Of a stretch of DNA of 64,000 nucleotides, positions 60,512-64,000 are shown piece after piece. Source of the stretch: Macrococcus carouselicus (lineage in GTDB: Bacteria > Bacillota > Bacilli > Staphylococcales > Staphylococcaceae); assembly GCF_004359515.1 (NCBI RefSeq), contig NZ_SCWD01000004.1:51994-115993 (forward strand). Direction: 5' to 3'. Each line of letters begins with the position of its first letter. The first letter of the stretch is position 1. The notes below the pieces were generated by a model. The model was given only the letters and a program-made list of their open reading frames with translations. It was not told the DNA's origin and ran no database searches. The position numbers and the translations under genes were made by a program.

Positions 60512-60562
60512 TCAATTTACCTCGTCATTCTTGATAATAATTCACTTATACAGCATGAATCA

Positions 60563-61861
60563 TTATTTTACAAGGGACAGTTCCTTGAAGCTGTTCTCTA
60601 CGGCTGCGAGTGTTTCCCTGATATCTTCTTCAGTATGGCGGATCGTGATGAACCATGCTTCGTATTTTGATGGCGCCAGATTGATGCCCTGGTTCAGCAT
60701 CAGTTTGAAGAATTTCGCGAACATCTTGCCGTCCGTATTCTCAGCCTGCTCGTAGTTCACGACTTTCTCTTCAGTGAAGTAAATAGTCATGGCACCTTTC
60801 AGGCGATTGATTGTAGCAGGAATCTGATACTTCGCGATCAGTTCAGTGATGCCGTCTTCGAGCTGTTTACCGAGTTTATCGAGATAATCATAAGTCCCTT
60901 CTTCTTTAATGACTTCAAGAAGTGCAATACCTGCCTGCATGCTGAGAGGGTTACCTGCCATTGTTCCTGCCTGATAAGTCGGTCCGAGCGGGGCGACATG
61001 TTCCATAATATCCTGACGGCCGCCGTATGCACCGATCGGCAGGCCGCCGCCGATGATTTTACCGAATGCCGTTAAGTCGGGTGTAACGCCAAGCATATCC
61101 TGAGCGCCGCCGTAGCAGAAGCGGAATGCAGTGATGACTTCATCGTATATCACGAGGGCACCGTGCTCGTGGGCGACGTCATTGACCTGCTGCAGAAAGC
61201 CTTCTTCAGGCTCGACGATACCGAAGTTACCGACAATCGGTTCAACAAGAACGCCCGCTATCTGGTCACCGAAGTGAACGAATGCTTCTTTGAACTGCCC
61301 GATATCATTGAACGGCACAGTGATCACTTCTTTAGCGACACTTTCCGGAACACCGGCAGAATCCGGCGTACCAAGCTGACTTGGACCGCTGCCTGCAGCA
61401 ACAAGCACTAAGTCAGAATGGCCATGATAACAGCCGGCGAACTTAATGATTTTATCCCGTTTAGTATAGGCACGGGCCACGCGGATGGTCGTCATGACGG
61501 CTTCAGTTCCTGAATTGACGAAGCGGATTTTCTCAAGGGACGGGATTGCTTCACGGAGCATCTTCGCGAATTTAACTTCGTGACGAGTCGGTGTCCCGTA
61601 CAGCACGCCTGTTGCTGCTGCCTTTGTGATGGCTTCTGTGATATGAGGGTGCGCATGACCTGCGATGATCGGACCATATGCTGCGAGATAGTCGATATAT
61701 CGATTGCCGTCTACATCATAGAAATAAGCACCGTCAGCATGATCCATCACGACAGGAGCACCACCGCCTACAGCTTTGTAGGAACGGGACGGTGAATTAA
61801 CCCCGCCTAAAATAAACTCATTTGCTTCTGCCTGGATACGTTCTGATTCTGAAAAGTTCAT
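60563..61861 (-). CDS. hemL: Glutamate-1-semialdehyde 2,1-aminomutase
   Basis: A 432-residue PLP enzyme of class III aminotransferases that makes 5-aminolevulinate for haem synthesis. Key parts are [28 protein letters not shown] and [17 protein letters not shown] with the Schiff-base Lys. Staphylococci have two copies; the position beside bcp and perR corresponds to the hemL2/gsaB copy, outside the hem operon. Haem supply links it to PerR-controlled catalase in principle. RBS AAGAGGTTATCAG. Confidence 0.93.
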   Translation of the reverse strand: MNFSESERIQAEANEFILGGVNSPSRSYKAVGGGAPVVMDHADGAYFYDVDGNRYIDYLAAYGPIIAGHAHPHITEAITKAAATGVLYGTPTRHEVKFAKMLREAIPSLEKIRFVNSGTEAVMTTIRVARAYTKRDKIIKFAGCYHGHSDLVLVAAGSGPSQLGTPDSAGVPESVAKEVITVPFNDIGQFKEAFVHFGDQIAGVLVEPIVGNFGIVEPEEGFLQQVNDVAHEHGALVIYDEVITAFRFCYGGAQDMLGVTPDLTAFGKIIGGGLPIGAYGGRQDIMEHVAPLGPTYQAGTMAGNPLSMQAGIALLEVIKEEGTYDYLDKLGKQLEDGITELIAKYQIPATINRLKGAMTIYFTEEKVVNYEQAENTDGKMFAKFFKLMLNQGINLAPSKYEAWFITIRHTEEDIRETLAAVENSFKELSLVK

Positions 61862-61941
61862 CTGATAACCTCTTTTACTTATATTTTTTTCGTTCCTATC
61901 GTATCATAAATAAGAAAGAACTTTGAGCGGGAGGAATCATG

Positions 61942-62376
61942 ATGAAGTTACCTGCATTTGAAATGAAGAATCAGAACGGGGAGATAGTCACTGAGGAAAT
62001 GCTGAAAGGCAAATGTACGATCCTCTACTTCTATCCGCGTGACCATACACCGACATGTACGACACAGGCGATAAATTTCACGGAAAATCTGGCAGAGCTG
62101 AAGGAACGAGGGATCCAGGTCTACGGTGTGAACGGCGACAGTATGAAAAAACATCAGAATTTTATTGCCAAGCACAATATCGGCTTCGATCTTCTGGTGG
62201 ATGAAGATTATCAGCTGACCAGAGAACTCGGTATCTACAAGATGAAGAAAGTCTTCGGCAAGGAATCGCCGGGCATTGTAAGAACGACGTTATTAATCGG
62301 GCCTGACCTGACGATAGAGAAGCGAATAGACAATGTCAAAGTGAAGAATCAGCTGGAAAATCTGCTGGAGAAATAA
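61942..62376 (+). CDS. bcp: Peroxiredoxin, Bcp/PrxQ type
   Basis: A 144-residue thiol peroxidase. The peroxidatic cysteine is Cys39 in HTPTCTTQAINF. The position five residues on, which holds the resolving Cys in E. coli Bcp, is Ile here, and the only other Cys is Cys25, so a 1-Cys or atypical mechanism is likely. The second of two adjacent ATGs is 7 bases from GGGAGG. It precedes perR, as in S. aureus, and is divergent from hemL. Confidence 0.9.
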   Translation: MKLPAFEMKNQNGEIVTEEMLKGKCTILYFYPRDHTPTCTTQAINFTENLAELKERGIQVYGVNGDSMKKHQNFIAKHNIGFDLLVDEDYQLTRELGIYKMKKVFGKESPGIVRTTLLIGPDLTIEKRIDNVKVKNQLENLLEK

Positions 62377-62446
62377 GCGATATTGAAGTTTTATGATATA
62401 AGTTGTATGATTAAGAAATAATAATAAACAGAAAGAAGGTGATAGT

Positions 62447-62902
62447 ATGGCAGTCGAGAATGATTCAGCAGCCGTAAAACTGCAGGAAGCGGTGCAGCAC
62501 CTAAGAGACCAGGGTGTCAGAATCACACCGCAGCGCCAGGCCGTACTATCCTATCTGATAGAATCGGACACTCATCCGACAGCAGATGAAATCTATAAAG
62601 CACTCAGCCCGAAGTTTGACAGCATGAGTGTGGCAACCATCTATAACAATCTGAAAGTATTCAAGGAAAGTGGTCTCGTCACTGAACTGACTTATGGTGA
62701 CGCTTCAAGTCGCTATGACTTTGATACAGCTAACCATTACCATGTTATCTGTACAAGCTGCGGTAAGATTACAGATTTTCAGTATCCCCGGTTAGACGAG
62801 GTTGAACAGATTGCACAGCATCTATCGGGGCACAAGATCACGCATCATCGTATGGAGATATACGGTATATGTCCTGAATGCGCAAAAAAGGAAGAACGCT
62901 GA
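62447..62902 (+). CDS. perR: Peroxide-responsive repressor PerR
   Basis: A 151-residue Fur-family metalloregulator that senses peroxide by Fe-dependent His oxidation and represses catalase, ahpCF, ferritin and its own gene in relatives. The winged helix is [15 protein letters not shown]...[12 protein letters not shown], the metal site residues are in [15 protein letters not shown], and the structural zinc ligands are CTSCG and CPECAKK. RBS AGAAGGTGATAGT. No convincing Per box was found in the 70 bases upstream. Confidence 0.95.
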   Translation: MAVENDSAAVKLQEAVQHLRDQGVRITPQRQAVLSYLIESDTHPTADEIYKALSPKFDSMSVATIYNNLKVFKESGLVTELTYGDASSRYDFDTANHYHVICTSCGKITDFQYPRLDEVEQIAQHLSGHKITHHRMEIYGICPECAKKEER

Positions 62903-62921
62903 GTCAGCGTTCTTCCTTTTC
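62885..62921. terminator. Bidirectional terminator between perR and ygzB
   Basis: AAAAGGAAGAACGCTGA and TCAGCGTTCTTCCTTTT are perfect 17-base arms around a single G. The arms include the ends of both coding regions. Confidence 0.85.
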
Positions 62922-63296
62922 TAGTTCTGCACTTTTACGTTTGTTGTTGTAATCTTCATTGAACGCTTTACCTTCCAGTGCAGGATCGAGTGTCAGAGGT
63001 TCATTGCAGTTCGAACAAATATCAGCGCGGCCGAGCATCTTCGTATAATTGTCGCAGTTCGGACATAAGACAGTGACAGCACGCATGGACAGCATGCCGA
63101 TCCAGAAGTAGACGACAAAGCTCAGCAGAAATGCCAGCGTGCCGAGGAGCAGGAAGATACCGAACAGCACTCTGCTATGCGCCATATATAGAAGAACAAC
63201 ACCTAAGTACATCACAATCATTGCGGCAAAGATAAGCCCGAGAGCCCATGAGCGTATACGGTTGATCTTACTGGTAGATTTCTTATTCCATTTCAT
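62904..63296 (-). CDS. ygzB: YgzB-family (UPF0295) membrane protein
   Basis: A 130-residue protein: two membrane helices (about 20-40 and 45-68), then a zinc-ribbon-like segment CPNCDNYTKMLGRADICSNC and a charged tail. It lies next to perR, as in Bacillus. Function unknown. AAGGAG (63310-63305) is 8 bases from the ATG at 63296; an in-frame GTG at 63305 overlaps that SD. Confidence 0.88.
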   Translation of the reverse strand: MKWNKKSTSKINRIRSWALGLIFAAMIVMYLGVVLLYMAHSRVLFGIFLLLGTLAFLLSFVVYFWIGMLSMRAVTVLCPNCDNYTKMLGRADICSNCNEPLTLDPALEGKAFNEDYNNKRKSAELEKEER

Positions 63297-63389
63297 ATTC
63301 AACACTCCTTATATGATACTGAAGAAAGTATAGCACAAAACGATGAAATAGCTTCGTGCAAGTTTTTTTAAAAAAACATAATAAAAGCA

Positions 63390-63418
63390 TTGACGTAACT
63401 ACATGAACTTGTTAAGAT
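63390..63418 (+). promoter_or_regulatory. rRNA promoter P1
   Basis: TTGACG (63390-63395), a 17-base spacer, and TAAGAT (63413-63418). The A/T-rich stretch immediately upstream (63362-63386) resembles an UP element. Confidence 0.75.
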
Positions 63419-63494
63419 ATAAAAGTCGCTGAAAACGACAGACACTTTAAAACGGGAATGAAAATATAACGTTTTGAAAGTGTAAAAAAGATAC

Positions 63495-63523
63495 TTGAAA
63501 ACAAGAAATAATTCGAGTAAAAT
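63495..63523 (+). promoter_or_regulatory. rRNA promoter P2
   Basis: TTGAAA (63495-63500), a 17-base spacer, and TAAAAT (63518-63523). Confidence 0.65.
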
Positions 63524-63610
63524 TTTTAATGCAGGTCAAACGAGAAAATGGTTGTAACAGAGCGGAATTTGAAAGAGAGTAGCAAGTGTAAAACTTCTAA
63601 TAAAAAGTTC

Positions 63611-63639
63611 TTGCATCTGACAAACGAAGCTGTTATCAT
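63611..63639 (+). promoter_or_regulatory. rRNA promoter P3
   Basis: TTGCAT (63611-63616), a 17-base spacer, and TATCAT (63634-63639). Confidence 0.55.
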
Positions 63640-63772
63640 TTAATCTTGTAACACCAAATGAACATTGAAAACTGAATGACAATATGTCAACGTTAATTCC
63701 AATAATTTGAGCGAATCTGATTCGCTCGGAAAGAGTGATTGGCTCAACCAATCAGAGAGCTTTATCAAACAC
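63640..63772 (+). other. rRNA leader with two hairpins
   Basis: The transcribed leader contains two consecutive hairpins: GAGCGAATC/GATTCGCTC (63709-63727) and TGATTGG/CCAATCA around CTCAA (63736-63754). They lie just before the mature 16S end and may help processing or antitermination. The 5' arm for RNase III pairing would be here, but the 3' partner is outside the window. Confidence 0.55.

Positions 63773-64000
<228 letters not shown>

Noticed and set aside
60512..60562. Imperfect inverted repeat and Fur-like TGATAATAATTCACT between hemL and the FUSC gene
   Set aside because: About 11 of 14 matches and one mismatched stem without a T tract; too weak to call a Fur box or terminator.
62377..62446. 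Possible Per box upstream of perR (AT-rich TTATTATTATTTCTT on the minus strand)
   Set aside because: Only about 10 of 14 positions agree with TTATAATnATTATAA, no better than expected in such AT-rich DNA.

Overview
The window is chromosome of a low-GC Gram-positive of the family Staphylococcaceae. Gene order and protein similarity match the staphylococcal backbone: purB - TrpR-like regulator - pcrB-pcrA-ligA-camS, putP, gatCAB-dgkB, murT-gatD, map-vraUTSR, recX, mutY, a Sav1866-type ABC exporter, hemL-bcp-perR-ygzB and an rRNA operon. A few hand-counted lines give roughly 40-50% GC, high for Staphylococcus. The beginning of the 16S gene is Staphylococcus/Macrococcus-like. My best guess is a higher-GC Macrococcus or close relative (inference). 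There are no insertion sequences, phage genes, CRISPR arrays or tRNAs; this is core genome with scattered accessory genes.

Layout. 1-7.2 kb: an NAD salvage neighbourhood (pncA, pncB, nadE) interrupted by a bacterial NO synthase co-directional with an MFS exporter, and by a predicted beta-helix protein. 7.2-16.2 kb: purB behind a PurBox-like inverted repeat, then DNA repair and isoprenoid genes (pcrB-pcrA-ligA) ending in lipoprotein camS. 16.2-24.4 kb: proline transporter putP (with a cre-like site), the gatCAB amidotransferase operon, dgkB and a glucose dehydrogenase-like SDR. 24.5-30 kb: a cytosolic 5'-nucleotidase-like enzyme coupled to an rRNA methyltransferase, dinB, and a DnaQ-BRCT nuclease. 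30-34.5 kb: feoA-feoB-feoB-associated protein (two Fur-like boxes on the promoter) and murT-gatD for lipid II amidation. 34.6-39.2 kb: a FUSC-type exporter divergent from map, then the vra cell-wall stress operon. 39.3-47.4 kb: carbonic anhydrase, BrkB-type membrane protein, YtxH-like protein, AmpS, thioesterase, YfhO, YfkAB. 47.5-56 kb: an RNA methyltransferase paralogue without its catalytic cysteine, a DJ-1/PfpI protein, a monofunctional transglycosylase, recX, a TagGH-like ABC pair with an eroded ATPase, YfhP and mutY. 56-63.3 kb: Ntdp, Sav1866 orthologue, AAG glycosylase, second FUSC exporter, hemL, bcp, perR, ygzB. 63.3-64 kb: three tandem sigma-A-like promoters, leader hairpins and the first ~228 bases of 16S rRNA.

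A theme is cell-envelope work: MurT/GatD, VraTSR, the transglycosylase, DgkB (lipid recycling for lipoteichoic acid synthesis), YfhO, the TagGH-like pair, a VanY-type carboxypeptidase and CamS. The most unusual items are two apparent pseudoenzymes: the RumA-like protein at 47.7-49.1 kb (catalytic Cys replaced by Arg, DPPR replaced by NPNR) and the TagH-like ATPase at 51.7-53.2 kb (intact Walker A, but no recognisable signature, Walker B or H-loop). I did not find a clearly new multi-gene system; the TagGH-like pair is the best candidate for an undescribed function.
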